Position numbers and translations under genes: made by a program
NCBI RefSeq assembly: GCF_000787575.1
Contig: NW_012236514.1
Coordinates: forward strand, 372,001-436,000
Origin: Acytostelium subglobosum LB1
Lineage: Eukaryota > Evosea > Eumycetozoa > Acytosteliales > Acytosteliaceae
DNA: 64,000 nucleotides
Direction of reading: 5' to 3'
Notes under the pieces: generated by a model
Told to the model about the DNA's origin: nothing
The model's input: the letters and a program-made list of their open reading frames with translations, nothing else
Database searches by the model: none
In this document: positions 11,369 through 22,941 of the stretch, piece after piece
Numbering within the stretch: position 1 is the first letter of the stretch
How the letters are laid out: every line of letters starts with the position of its first letter

Positions 11369-14300
11369 ATGGATAACTATACAGATAGATATATGGGAAC
11401 ACAGAAGATGCAACAGTTGCGACAACAGAAGCAACAGCAACAGCAACAACAACAGGCAGCACAAGCACAAGCACTAGGACAACAACTACAGCAACCACAA
11501 CAACAGCATACACCTCCGCAACATCAACAACATACACCTCCACAGCATCAGCAGACACCTCCACAGCACCAACAAACACCTCCCAAGCAACAATATATGT
11601 CACAACAGCAGCAATATAGGACTAATACACCTCAACAGAATCATCAACCACAACAACAACAATCGCAACAACAGTATCACAACAATAGGAATGAATATAT
11701 GAGTGATGATAATCATCCTCTAATACATCATTCTGCCAAACAGACAAGACCACCAAAGTTTAAGGTATCCTATCATGTGGGCAGCAGAAGTGATGACAAG
11801 CACTGCTTTGGCATCACATCGTTAGCATATGACTACGACGACAATGTCTTGTACTCGGGTGGACGTGACTCCACCATCAAGCAATGGTCAATCGATGAAG
11901 CGTCAGGTGGCTTGGACGTGAACAACACTCTCAGCTTTGAAGGACACAACGACTGGGTCAACGACATCTTTGTCAATCCCAAGCAATCAATACGTAAGTC
12001 CAACTTGCAATGCTGTTGACTTGTTCAACAATGACTCACTCTCACTCCCCTCACTACAGTGGTGTCAGCATCATCTGATGCCTCGATCAAGTTGTGGAAC
12101 ACATCATCAGGCAAGTGCATACGCACTGAGAGGAAGCATGATGACTATGTCAAGGCACTGGCATATGCACCGGGCGCCAACTACTTTGCATCGTCCGGTC
12201 TTGACTCCCATATCATGCTCTGGGATCTCAACGTGTTCTCACCTGTAACGACACTTCCCAATGGTGGTGGTGACAGCACGTCCAACAACTACACTGTACC
12301 CCAGAATCAATCAACAACAGGCTCAGACGACATTGACGGCAGCTCCGACTCTTTGTTGCCCCCGCCACCAAGCCGCTTCAATATATCACGTGCTGGAGGC
12401 GACAACATATCGATATACAGTCTGGCGATCAATAACGACGCGTCATTGGTGTTGGTCGGCTCGACTGAGCGCACAATCCGCGCATGGGACGTCATGGGTG
12501 GCAAGAAGATCTTCAAGCTCAAGGGACATACAGACAACGTGCGATCAATTGTCATATCGAGCGACAGTAAGAGATGTCTGTCGGCGTCCAGCGACGGCTC
12601 ATTCCGTCTCTGGGACCTAGGAATGCAGAAGTGCATCCACACCTTTGACGACATCCACAACGACTCTGTCTGGTCGTTGGCGGTGACATCCAACTTCTCA
12701 CACGTCTACTCGGGTGGCCGCGACGGACTAGTGTACAGCACCGACCTAAAGACGTTCCACTCGTCGTTGGTGTGCAAGGAGTCGGGCCCAGTGCTCAAGA
12801 TACTGCACAACGAGAAGTCCAGGTCGCTCTGGGTGTCCACCACCGACTCGGTTATCAAGAACTGGTCCATCGAAGACATTGGCCAGCTTCCAAAGAGTGA
12901 GCCCAGATTCATCGACGACGACAAGGAGCAATCCTTTGTTGTCAAGGAGCCCCTGGCAGTCATACCTGGCCGACCAGGCATCATCAAGCATCACATCATG
13001 AACAACCGTCGACATGTGCTCACCATGGACACCAACGACACGGTGCAACTGTGGGATGTGACCAGGGGCGAGGAGGTGCAGACCTATGGCAAGGTCGACT
13101 TTGACAAGCAGGTCGAGGAGCTGCAGGAGATCGTCAGCATACCCAAGTGGGCATCGATAGATACCAAGACTGGCAGTCTCAGTGTCACCCTCGAGCAATC
13201 ACAATGTTTCAACGCCTATGTTCATCTATCCAACCTTGGCATCAACCTGCAGGAGGGTGAAGAGGACACCCTCTACAACATTGGCGAGCGTATCCTCTTC
13301 TCTCTCTTCTCACACTGGCTGAGAGACAAGCAGAAGCATGCCATCACAGGTGTCAACAACAATGTAAATAGTAGTAATAGCAACAACAACGGCAACAACA
13401 ATAGTAGTAGTAATAGTGTAAATAGCAACAACAACAGCAGTAGTAACAGCAGTAGTAACAACACCAATGTTACAGATGAAGAAGAGACAAAGGATGAAGA
13501 CAACGATGACAATGGACAACAGAACAAGAGACCAGCGACCAAGACACCCTCGTCCAACTCATCCACATCGACTACGCCAAGCTCACTCACACCAAACAAC
13601 AGCTCCAATTGCATCGATGTTCTGCCTTCCAAGCGACTGTTCACTCTTCCAAAGGAGACACCCATCATCATCTACGATGATAACAACATCAACAATAGCT
13701 TTAGGTCGCGAATCGATCAGCTGGCCGGCACCAAGTACGATATGTTACCGCGATGGGTGACAGATGTGCTGCACGGTGGCCCCCTCGGTCAGAAGCCGTA
13801 TATAGTCCATCTGATGATGGCGCCGAGCGAGGAGAAGAACATATCACCATTTTCCAAGACGTCCAACAAGTTCAATGCCCCACAGCACATCCAGATGAAG
13901 AAGGTGGCTACCTATGTGGCACAGACACTCAAGCTGTTTGAGCAGGGCTCCATGGCCGAAGAGTACATCGAGATACTCTGCAATGGCAAGTTATTGCTAC
14001 CAACCTACACATTGGCCACGGTCAAGACGTTCTTTTGGAAGTCGAGCGAGGACCTTCAGCTGCACTACCGGGTCAAGGCTATCTATGGCAACGAGCAAGA
14101 CCTGCGAACGATGGCCAAGAACAATCAGATCAAGAGGTATCCAAGGCCAATGTCCAGCAGCACCGCTGGTGCAGGTGGAGGATGCGCCACCACCAATGGA
14201 AATGTCACCAGCAACAGCAACAGCAATAGTAATAGTAATAGCAACAGTAGTAGTAAGGTAAATTCTGTCAACTCATCACCAGTATCATTAGTTGGACAGC

Positions 14301-14485
14301 CACAACAACAGCAGTCACAGCAGCCTCTACAACAGTCACAGCAGCAGCAACAACAACAGCAGACGCAGCCTCAACCAATACAACAAAGGGCACTTAAAAC
14401 ACCAAGTCCACTCAATAGTGGAGCTGGAAGTATGGATGACAACCTCCCGCCAATTTCAATAGAGTCTGGAATACATAATCTTTGA
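11369..14485 (+). CDS. wdr48: WD repeat protein 48 homolog (UAF1-like activator of USP deubiquitinases)
   Basis: Exons 11369-11993 and 12060-14485 are joined in phase 1 by a 66-nt GTAAGT/CTACAG intron, giving 1,016 residues. Residues 1-120 are a Gln/Pro/His-rich extension (repeats of TPPQHQQ). WD40 repeats follow from about 140 to 510 (SGGRDSTIKQWS, SASSDASIKLWN, LRDWDVMGGKK-type units). The C-terminal half has the WDR48-specific domain with LPRWVTDVLHGGPLGQ and a SIM/SLD-like ending, interrupted by Asn, Ser and Thr tracts. In other eukaryotes WDR48 binds and activates USP1, USP12 and USP46, acting in Fanconi anemia and PCNA deubiquitination; that role is inferred here. It is longer than the human protein (677 residues) because of the homopolymers. 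Confidence 0.88.
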
Positions 14486-14600
14486 CGATGCGATCACAAT
14501 GGTCCATTGGATGGACCTGTCATTGCTAGCTCTATTAAACTATTCAAACGAATGATACGTCACTCTTGTATCCAACCAGGTCTCAGTCGTCGACGACTGA

Positions 14601-16095
14601 CTACTTCTTCAAGTATTTATTCAATGATGGAGACACTTTGATTGGTTTCTTTGCTCTCACCAACTCCTTAACTCTTGGTTTGATTGTCTTTCGTGTCGTT
14701 GTTGATGAAGTGGATGTTGTAGTTGAAGTTGTAGTTGATGAGATAGGCTTTGGCTTCTCTGGCTTCTTGCGTAGCTTGAATCCCTTCATTATGGATGCTA
14801 ACTCTGGTATTCCTCCATAAGTCTTTGAGCTAACAATCAATATTGGAAACTCTGTATAATGATATTGTTGTCGTAGTTCCTGGGTTGATTGATTGATTGA
14901 TTGGAGTAGTTCCAGTGTTAGTGACTCCTCTCGAATGTGAACATGCATGACAACATACATCTGTTACAAGTGTGAATCGTTTGGCCAGGTCCTCTTGGGG
15001 TACCAGGTCTCCCTTGGTTAGGATGACATGTGTCCTCACTTGACTCTTGTCCAGGATCTTTAGAAGATCCTTGTCGCTGTCTTTGAGTCCATGTCGAGAG
15101 TCCACCAACACAAACACACGCTTGAGTGTCTTCCTCGTCGTGAGGTAGTCGACTGTCAGCTGATTCCATGTATCGACGCGATCAGACTTGGCGAATGCGA
15201 ATCCATAACCAGGAAGGTCGACAAGATACAGTGTTGAGCCCAGCTCATACCAGTTGATGCTCTGGGTATAGCCAGGCTTGTCGGATGTCTTTGCCAAACC
15301 ACGTTGAGTGACTGCATTGATGATCGATGACTTGCCAACATTACTCCTTCCAATGAATGCCACCTCGGGCAGTGTCTCGGGGATGAACGACCCGCTCTTC
15401 TTGGCCGCTGCCACAAACTTGAACTTTGAATGAAAGTACGTTGGAATGAGTGGCTTGGCCTTGTCTCGCACCACATCCAACTTTGTCTTTCCTTGCTTTG
15501 GTGTCTTGATACGCAGTCTTCCCAGATTCCTCTCTTTGATTGTGTCAATCACCTTGTCCTCGTACTCTGTCTGTCTGAACTGTTTGTTCTCGCCATCCTT
15601 CTCCTTCTGTGGCTCGACCTTTGATGATGTTGATACTGCTTTGCTGTCGCTCGTCTTGTTTGAAGTCTGTCTCTTGTGCCACATTGATCTCACAGACTCC
15701 TTTATAACGTTTGTGTTCTTCTCACCGATCAGTAGCTGCAGTCTTGGTATCTTCTTATCGTAAACAAAGTCAGACTTTGGTATTTCGGATAAGTCTGTCG
15801 ACTCCAATGTCTCCTTTCGTTGCTTCATCATTGTTTTATATCTTCTATGTTTCTCCTTCTTCAACTCTCGTTTGACCTTTGACACATAACTTCTTGATGG
15901 CATCAATACACCTGCTCCTGCTCCAACTCCTGTATATGTTGAGGATGTTATTGATGTTGATAGAGCTTTCAAAGGGGATAAACTATGAATGAATGGTTGT
16001 TGTTGGTATATTGTTGATAGACCACTCCGCAGATTAAGAGGAGTGGACCATGACCTCAACATGAAAGATGATGTTGACAATCTTAGCATTGACAT
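14601..16095 (-). CDS. EngB/YihA-family GTPase (GTPBP8-like), probably mitochondrial
   Basis: Ribosome-biogenesis GTPase of the TrmE-Era-EngA-EngB-Septin class. Exons 16095-14959 and 14879-14601 are joined in phase 0 (GTATGT/CCCAG), 471 residues. I chose the ATG at 16095 because it opens an Arg/Ser-rich presequence (MSMLRLSTSSFMLRSWS) typical of mitochondrial import; the frame is open further upstream, but that part looks like untranslated sequence. G1 is GRSNVGKSS, G3 is DLPGYG, G4 is TKGD and the G5-like SSKT sits in the second exon. A basic linker (KVKRELKKEKHRRYK) precedes the G domain and a basic Thr-rich tail follows. The WDR48 gene converges on it with about 115 bp between stop codons. 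Confidence 0.88.
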
Positions 16096-16415
16096 CTCTC
16101 TCTCTCTTGTGGTTATTAATACTAATACATTAATTACCAATTGGAAATGGTTTGTTCGTAAACATGACGACTCGTCTTTGTTGATTCGTTTTATTTTATG
16201 GGATTGCCACTTCCCAAGAGTTTGAACAAGATGTATGACTCTGTCCTCTATCAGTCGCGAGCATATGTGTCTTGCTATTCCTGTGATAGAGGTGCCATCA
16301 ATGAACTGATCTTGATGGACTATCATTGATCAATACGGGATGGGTGTGATTGTCCAACAACACCTTGTTGTTGAAGTGAATGATCGAAATGTAATGATGT
16401 TGTTCCATTCCTTTC

Positions 16416-17397
16416 TCAATTGTTCGTAGAGATGGTGGAGGTGCTATTTTCTTCCTTGATGTCATTGTTGTCGTTACTGTCTAGTGTATCCTTGGTTATC
16501 TCTGGTACATCAACCTGTTCACTTGTTGAACCTTGAGTTGTCGCAGAAGAGGTGGAAGAGGAGGTAGACGGCGACGATGAAAGAAGTCCATCAAAGGGGT
16601 CGGGAGTCTCGAGGTCAAGTCCAAGCTTATCGATTGATAGTTTCCATGAATGTAGCATCATACGTGGACAGTCCCCATCCTTGGGTCCGTAGGTTTCGTC
16701 GCCAACAATGACATGTCCAAGTGACATAAGATGAACACGCAATTGATGTCGACGCCCAGTGTGTGGAATCATATGTACCTTTGAAGCCGGCTTGTTGTTA
16801 TAGTATCCATGCTCAAGCACTCTGATGATGGTCTGTGACTTCCTTCCAGGATTGGCCTCAGTTCCAATCATCATCTTGAATGAATTGGAATCATTATTGT
16901 CGTCTGCTATTGGTTGATCGATTGTGATCTCTGTCTGCTTGCTGCCCTCCTTGCCCTCGATGTAGAGAGGAGTCATGTGTCCCCACACCAATGCAAGGTA
17001 TTGCTTCAATGTCTCGCGCGACTGAAACAGATTGCCTGCCTTGTTAGCAGCCTCACGAGTCACTGCAGTCAACACCAAACCAGACGTAGCATAATCAATC
17101 CTATTCACCAACCTATATTGTCCTGCATGTTCAGGGTACTTCACAGCAAGATGCTTGAGCAATGTAATCTCCCTATCATCGCCATCAACACATACATCTA
17201 TAATATGTTCATTCATTCGTTCATCGATGTTAGTAAAGGTATGAATGATCTTTCTGTACATGTAAGAATGATTGCCTACCGAATGGTTTGTTTACTGCGA
17301 TGTACTTTGGTGACTTGTAGACAATGTCAAAGATGGGATTGGACAATGGTGTCCTTCCAACATACTCCTTCACCTGTGTTGCCATTCTTGCAAGCAT
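16416..17397 (-). CDS. RluA-family pseudouridine synthase (RPUSD1-like)
   Basis: RNA uridine isomerase. Exon 1 ends at 17280, exon 2 is 17197-16416; the GTAGGC/TATAG join makes NKPF-DVCVDGDD, the family stretch that precedes the active site. The catalytic Asp is in RIDYATSG (family HRLDxxTSG, with Asp conserved and His absent). MIPHTGRRHQLRVHL and GDETYG are further RluA motifs. The start is either the ATG at 17397 or the one at 17385 (MATQVKEYVG); upstream codons are open but look like 5' UTR. The C-terminal 60 residues are Ser/Thr-rich and acidic. There is no S4 domain, as in RPUSD1. The substrate (tRNA, rRNA or mRNA) cannot be told. Confidence 0.88.
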
Positions 17398-17823
17398 TAC
17401 TACATGTGCGAGCAAGTGTAGAGAGATAGTAAAGAATGAATAACGAAACAGACACAAAGTTTGGACTTTATTTCAGTTTGAATCAATCGTCTTCTTGGTT
17501 TCTGATCATCATTTGATTATAAGTATCAAATATATATAATTATGTAGCTAGAGGTAAAGATGTTGAGACTTTATGATTGATGGCCAAACAAAGGAGGAGG
17601 AGTCACTCCTTAAGGTGTGTTCAGAGTTGTCAACTTATCATCCATTCCCCAACCCCTCGCCACACTTACCACTCCAACTACCACCCTGTCAACAACCTTC
17701 ACCCACATCAACTATGTGTATCCTTCCTTCCACATCATACTCTACTACTACAACTACTTCACTCATTCATTCATTCATTCATTCGTTCAATCAATCTTAC
17801 ATACTTATAATATTAAGGAGATA
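17398..17823. promoter_or_regulatory. Shared divergent upstream region (pseudouridine synthase / senescence-PH gene)
   Basis: About 430 bp separate the two divergent start codons. It holds AT-rich DNA, a C-rich pyrimidine stretch near 17640-17760 and a TCAT repeat run (17761-17783) just before the plus-strand gene. The pyrimidine stretch is open in the frame of the downstream gene but reads as low complexity, so I treat it as 5' UTR. Confidence 0.45.
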
Positions 17824-19837
17824 ATGAGCTATAGAGGTGGAAACAATCATTCTCCAATGGGAGCTGATATTGCAATTGATGATGACAATCCTCCTGTGAA
17901 CTTGGATAAACATTTTCATAAGACTAAGGAGATGATGCCTCCACCACTTCCACCAAGACAACCAAAGATAGTCACCAAACCAATGCCACCAAATCTTTCA
18001 AAATCACAACGAGGTCATGGTCATCATCACCAACCTCACCATCATCATAATCATCATCAAATGGATGGAGCATCAGTTCTTGTTAATAATGTTCCAATTC
18101 CACCTCCTCGATCAAACAAGCCACATGCACCTCAAAAGACAAGTCTGAACCTAAAGAATGCCAAGGAACAAGTGGATACACATTCCAGGATTGTTCTAAC
18201 TGCAATCGGTGCCAAATCACCAAACGCCAAGTTGGAATCCAACTATCCCGAGTTATTGTTGGACAACAAAACACATGTTCAAAGTCTACAATACACATCC
18301 ATAATACTACAATTGGAAGATGTCACTGTTAAACAAATGATCAATGGTGAGAAGAGATCATTATTGAAACATATACCTGTAAATGTTTACAAAACAATCG
18401 TTGAGGATACCATCATTATCCAAATTGACTACATATACATCTATACCAATCTCCAAGAGAAGACATCAATCCGTATATATCCATTCCATTATCTCATCTC
18501 GGATAACTTTAACAATCACTTTATAATCAAACCTTCAAAGTATGTTCCATATTCCAACAACTGGAAGTCTATCCAGGAGCTAACAAATCCACGCGTACTA
18601 CATTTTAGGAATACTCCACAAGACTTATTGGACAAGTTAGAGATAATACTGACATACTATACAAGTTATTATCGTGTTCCAATGTCAAATACCCAGAGTT
18701 ATAATGATAATACTGCTCGTACAATGGATAAGGCATCAACAAAGATTGAAAGCGGAAGTATGGCAGTGTCAAGAGGGTTGGTATCTGGTGGAAAGTACTT
18801 TGCCAAAGGTGCAGCAAAAGTCGGAGAGATGTATAGGAATAATGCAAAGGCCTACGAAGGTCCTGAGATGACTGATGATCAGAGAAGGGAGCTTGAAAAC
18901 CCAGACAGTGAGGCCAACAAGTCGTTGTCCAGCTCAGAGAAGATGGTCCAAGGTTCAAGTTGTGTCAACAGGAGCATCTTTGGTGCTCTCAGCTTGGCAG
19001 GATCGAAAGCTAGCGAAGCAGTCCGTAAAAGTGATTGGTACAAAGAGGTATGTACAGGCTGAACAATGGTAGACATAGGTTTGGAGAACTGACTAGATGT
19101 ATATTCAGAGGAAGGAGGAAGAACAGAGACAAGAGAGATTGAATGGCAAGGATGAGAAAGGGGAGGCCGGGAAGAAACTAGGTGGGTCAGGTGTGAATGC
19201 CTTGACCAATGTACTGGGTGGACTGCAGGAGGGAGTGCTCATATCAGCCAGAGGAGTTCGAGATGCATCCGTTGAGACTACAAGACACACAAAAGGCGAT
19301 TATGAAGCAGAGGTATCAAAGAAGAAGTGGGATGCAGCAGGCAACTGTACTCTGTCAATTGTCAATGTTCTGAGTGTTGTCAGCACTACATGGATAACAG
19401 CTGCACTCTATGCAGCAGCTGGAGTGGTGTCGTATGATCCTGACAAGGCACAGAACCTCATTGGAGCATGGTGGAAGGCAGGATGGGTGGCCGAGAAATC
19501 AGATCTACTCTCTGGCAGCAGGTGGTGTCCACGATGGATGGTCCTGAGGAATCCAACAATAGCCCTATACTCCTCGCCCCTTGATCCACCTGACAAGCCA
19601 ATCTGTTATCACTACCTCACCAAGGTCAAGTGTGCCAAGCCTTTGCCAGAGCAACAAAGTCAACGTAGTCACTCATTTGAAGTAGTCTCACTCTGCTCCT
19701 CCATCTATCTCTCAACGCTTGTACCAGAAGTAGAATGGTGCAATCAGACCATTCCACAGCCACACCCAGAGACTGAGATGACCCAGTGGATGAACGCAAT
19801 AGCCAACCTGTCAAAGTATGCTAAATGCGAGCAATGA
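17824..19837 (+). CDS. Senescence/spartin-like domain protein with C-terminal PH domain
   Basis: Exons 17824-19047 and 19109-19837 joined in phase 0 (GTATGT/TTCAG), 650 residues. I chose the ATG at 17824 (MSYRGGNNHSPM) because the open frame upstream is pyrimidine-rich repeat. The N-terminus has Pro-rich (PPPLPPRQP) and His-rich stretches. A beta-rich middle (about 125-290) resembles the plant-related senescence N-terminal region, and Gly/Ala-rich helices at about 310-520 (AVSRGLVSGGKYFAKGAAKV) match the senescence domain of spartin and ERD7, which binds lipid droplets and endosomal membranes. Residues about 540-645 (WWKAGWVAEKSD through the WMNAIANLSKY helix) look like a PH domain. The role is likely lipid or endosome related, inferred from the domains. 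Confidence 0.75.
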
Positions 19838-19959
19838 GGACATCTGGTCAATAAACTCCTCCAATAATTCGGATGCTATTATTAAACAATTAGAACAAGT
19901 ACTCATGATCCACTACTGTCCAAAGAAGTACAAACAGTTATCTGTCTATCATTCAGTCT

Positions 19960-22421
19960 CTAAGAGGAGGCACCTCCTCCTCCACTTTTAATATCACTGA
20001 ATGGACGATATCCACTGATTCCCTGTGGTGGATACTTGAAGGTGGGTCCAAAGTTGAAACGAACCGCTCCTCCCATGTACATTGATGCGGCAGGATAGTA
20101 CATTGCTCGGCCAATGTCCTTGAAGGCCACGCCTGGTGACACACCATTCTTGAAGAACCTGATCTCGCTGCCCTCGATTGGTGCCGGTGTGTCGTCCTCC
20201 AACTCCTTCTTGACCATCTCGTACACTGCCAACTGATCCACATTGTCAAATGTCTTTATCTCGCTATCCACTGGCAATGAGATGTAGAAGCCAATCACGT
20301 CATTGGGGCCAAATGGTTGACCATAGGGAAGACTCTTGGCCTTGTGAAATATGTCGCCCTGTTGACTGCGGTATGAATAGCTGTGCTGATCATATCCTAC
20401 ATTGGCTTGCTTGTCACCCTTGGCTGACGACCAACCGAGACGAGTGCTTCCAGTGTTGCCAATGATCTCGACTTCATAGTACCAAGCACCGGTCACGCAT
20501 GGGAATGAGGCCTTGGCCATGCGGTAGCCCTTCTGATTCGAACAAGTCAGCATGTCTGATTGATCGATCACTATCTGAGGAGCAGAGTTCTGAAGTGCCA
20601 CACAAAGTTTATCGTACTGTACAGTTGGTACATAGTTTGAATCCTTCAATGGTAACAGCAATAGCTTGTTCAAGTGTTTAAACTAGTATGTGTCGATGGG
20701 TTAGGCTTTGGTCGGGAATGTATGACCTGTCTAATACTCACTCTTTGCTCTTGTGGCACTGACTTCTTCTTCTTCTTCTTCTTCTTGTTGTTCATTGACG
20801 CCAAGACCTTGTTCTTGAACACAGGGTTGTCTTTCAGTCGCAACTGTTGTGTTCCCAATGCCCAATATCCAGGCTTGTTGATATTGACCGCACCAGACTT
20901 GAATATATGTCCATCAGTCAACGCGGGCAGTAATGGCTTCTGCCAATTTGGTTTCTCTGTGGCGAGCCGTTGTTAGGTCGCGAACCATGAGTGATTGATT
21001 GATTGATTGATCAACTTACTCTTCTTATCGCTACATAGTAATTGCCAGTTCTGATCAACCATTGGAATGATGTCCTCGTCAAGACTAAAGTAGAACTGAT
21101 TGTCATTCTGTAGTTGTAGGTTATATAATACAATCTCCAATACATCGACCCTATAATGATTGATTGATTGATTGATTGTTAATATCTGGATACTCCGACA
21201 CTTGGGCATCATCATAATCATACCAGTTCTTTGCAAATCGCTCAAATGTCTCGTGACCTTTGGTGCAGACGGAGCAGGAGAATCGATATACCCAGTCACC
21301 GGCCATCTGTTCAGAGCCAGTCAGAACGTGTACACATGTGGTGTGGAATAGTTGGTAACAATTATCACATCTGATCATATTGTTGTCTTGATCCTTTCCA
21401 CATGCATAACAATATATATTCTCCTTATTCCTTAAGAAGTTGTTATCCCATGTCAATGTACTCAGCTGATGATGAGTGAGTGATTGAGTGAGTAAGTGAG
21501 TATGTTGAGATGATTGATCGAATGATGTCGACATACATCATAGGGGAACTGAAGCATCTTGGGAGTGTTGATCAATTGTTGGTCAGGAGGTGTCGTCACA
21601 GTGTCGGACATCATGGTGGGCGAGGAGAGGTTGTCAGAGGAGCGCTTGCTACTCTTGAGTGAGAACTTAGACTTGGTCTTCTTCTTTTTGTGTGTTGATG
21701 TTGTAGTTGGTGTTGTAGCGCCAGATGTCTTCTCATCAATTGCCATGTCATTCGTACTCTGATCCAATCGCATACCATCATCCTCAGTCGCCACTGCTTG
21801 TTGTTGATGTTGTTGATGTTGTTGCATCTCCTCATCATCCTCCTTGATTGAATTGTATTGTTGCTGTTGTTGCTGCTGTTGCTGTGCTAGACTTGTGTCC
21901 ACGACATCACTACTCATAAGCATACGATTGATACTTAGTTGTCGTGAGTTGCCAACTTGATAAGGATGATCTGACTCTGACTCGTGGTCATCTCCACCTC
22001 CATGTCCACCTCCACCTCCACCACCTCCGAGATGTATGACACCCTCATCAACAGTCTGTATATTGGTATCAGAGTATAATAGACTTAGCTTCCTGCCACC
22101 ACCATGCTGCAGCATTGATGTCTCCTCGACATGTCTAGCCTCTGGTGATGGTGAGTAGTATGACAATTGAGTGGATTGATTGAGTGCAATATGAGTCTGA
22201 GGTGGTGGAGAGTTGTTTGTACTATTGAATGACATTGTAGAGTATGGATTACTATCGATACCATCCATACTCTCATCCATTATATTAACATCTACATCAT
22301 CTTCATCATCAATTCTAACATCTTCATTCTCATCTGTTTCATGCTCAACATTTGCATTGTTCTTGTTGTTATTGTTATTGTTGGCATTATTGTCGCTGCC
22401 GCTGCTGCTGTTGCTGTACAT
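19960..22421 (-). CDS. ash2: ASH2-like COMPASS/MLL histone methyltransferase subunit
   Basis: Core subunit of the Set1/COMPASS H3K4 methyltransferase. Five exons: 22421-21537, 21465-21194, 21150-21020, 20956-20742 and 20664-19960, all GT-AG with consistent phase, 735 residues. The N-terminal 290 residues are low complexity (Asn, Gly, Gln, Asp). Then comes an atypical PHD zinc finger (CYACGKDQ, RCDNCYQLFHTTC, SCSVC) and a winged-helix region (VDVLEIVLYNLQLQ). The C-terminal SPRY domain has AWYYEVEI, TRLGWSSAKG, GYDQHSYSYRS and FFKNGVSPGVAF, close to human ASH2L. A run of nine Lys lies in exon 4 before the SPRY domain. It shares a 520-bp divergent region with the DIS3L2-like gene. Confidence 0.93.
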
Positions 22422-22776
22422 TGTTTGTGTTGCTGATGTTGACGCGCATGCACGTCTAGTCGCTGTATCTGTGTTGTAGACGATGAAGTTGTGGTTGTTG
22501 ACTAAGTTGGGAAGTAAATGGGATCTGAAACATCCCCCTATTTTCTCCTTTTTTGTCCAGTTTGAATTGAATTTGACAAGTCGACTTCACCTCATCATCA
22601 CTCAAATTAATCTAACTTAAGTTGTTAGTAACACCATTCATTCATTGTAAATCAAACACACCTTGTAATACATATACATACATTCATACATATAACAAAT
22701 AATAACAATTAGTACGAAGAGGGAGGAAGAACATTAATCTGTAGTTAGTGCATGTTTTTTAAATCTACTACATTCT

Positions 22777-22807
<31 letters not shown>

Positions 22808-22941
22808 CAATGTACGTTGTCGTTGTTAATAATATCTGGGATATTACTCCCATTTTGTCAATGGTGACTAAACATTAACATCATAATCATCATCATTACC
22901 TAAAAGATTTCAATAGTAATATATAAATAATCTTCAATACA
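22422..22941. promoter_or_regulatory. Divergent intergenic region between ASH2 (-) and DIS3L2-like (+)
   Basis: 520 bp, AT-rich. A poly-T/pyrimidine stretch lies at 22534-22560 and a (CAAT)n run at 22778-22806, about 140 bp upstream of the plus-strand ATG. Both genes presumably start here. No protein-coding signal seen. Confidence 0.5.
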
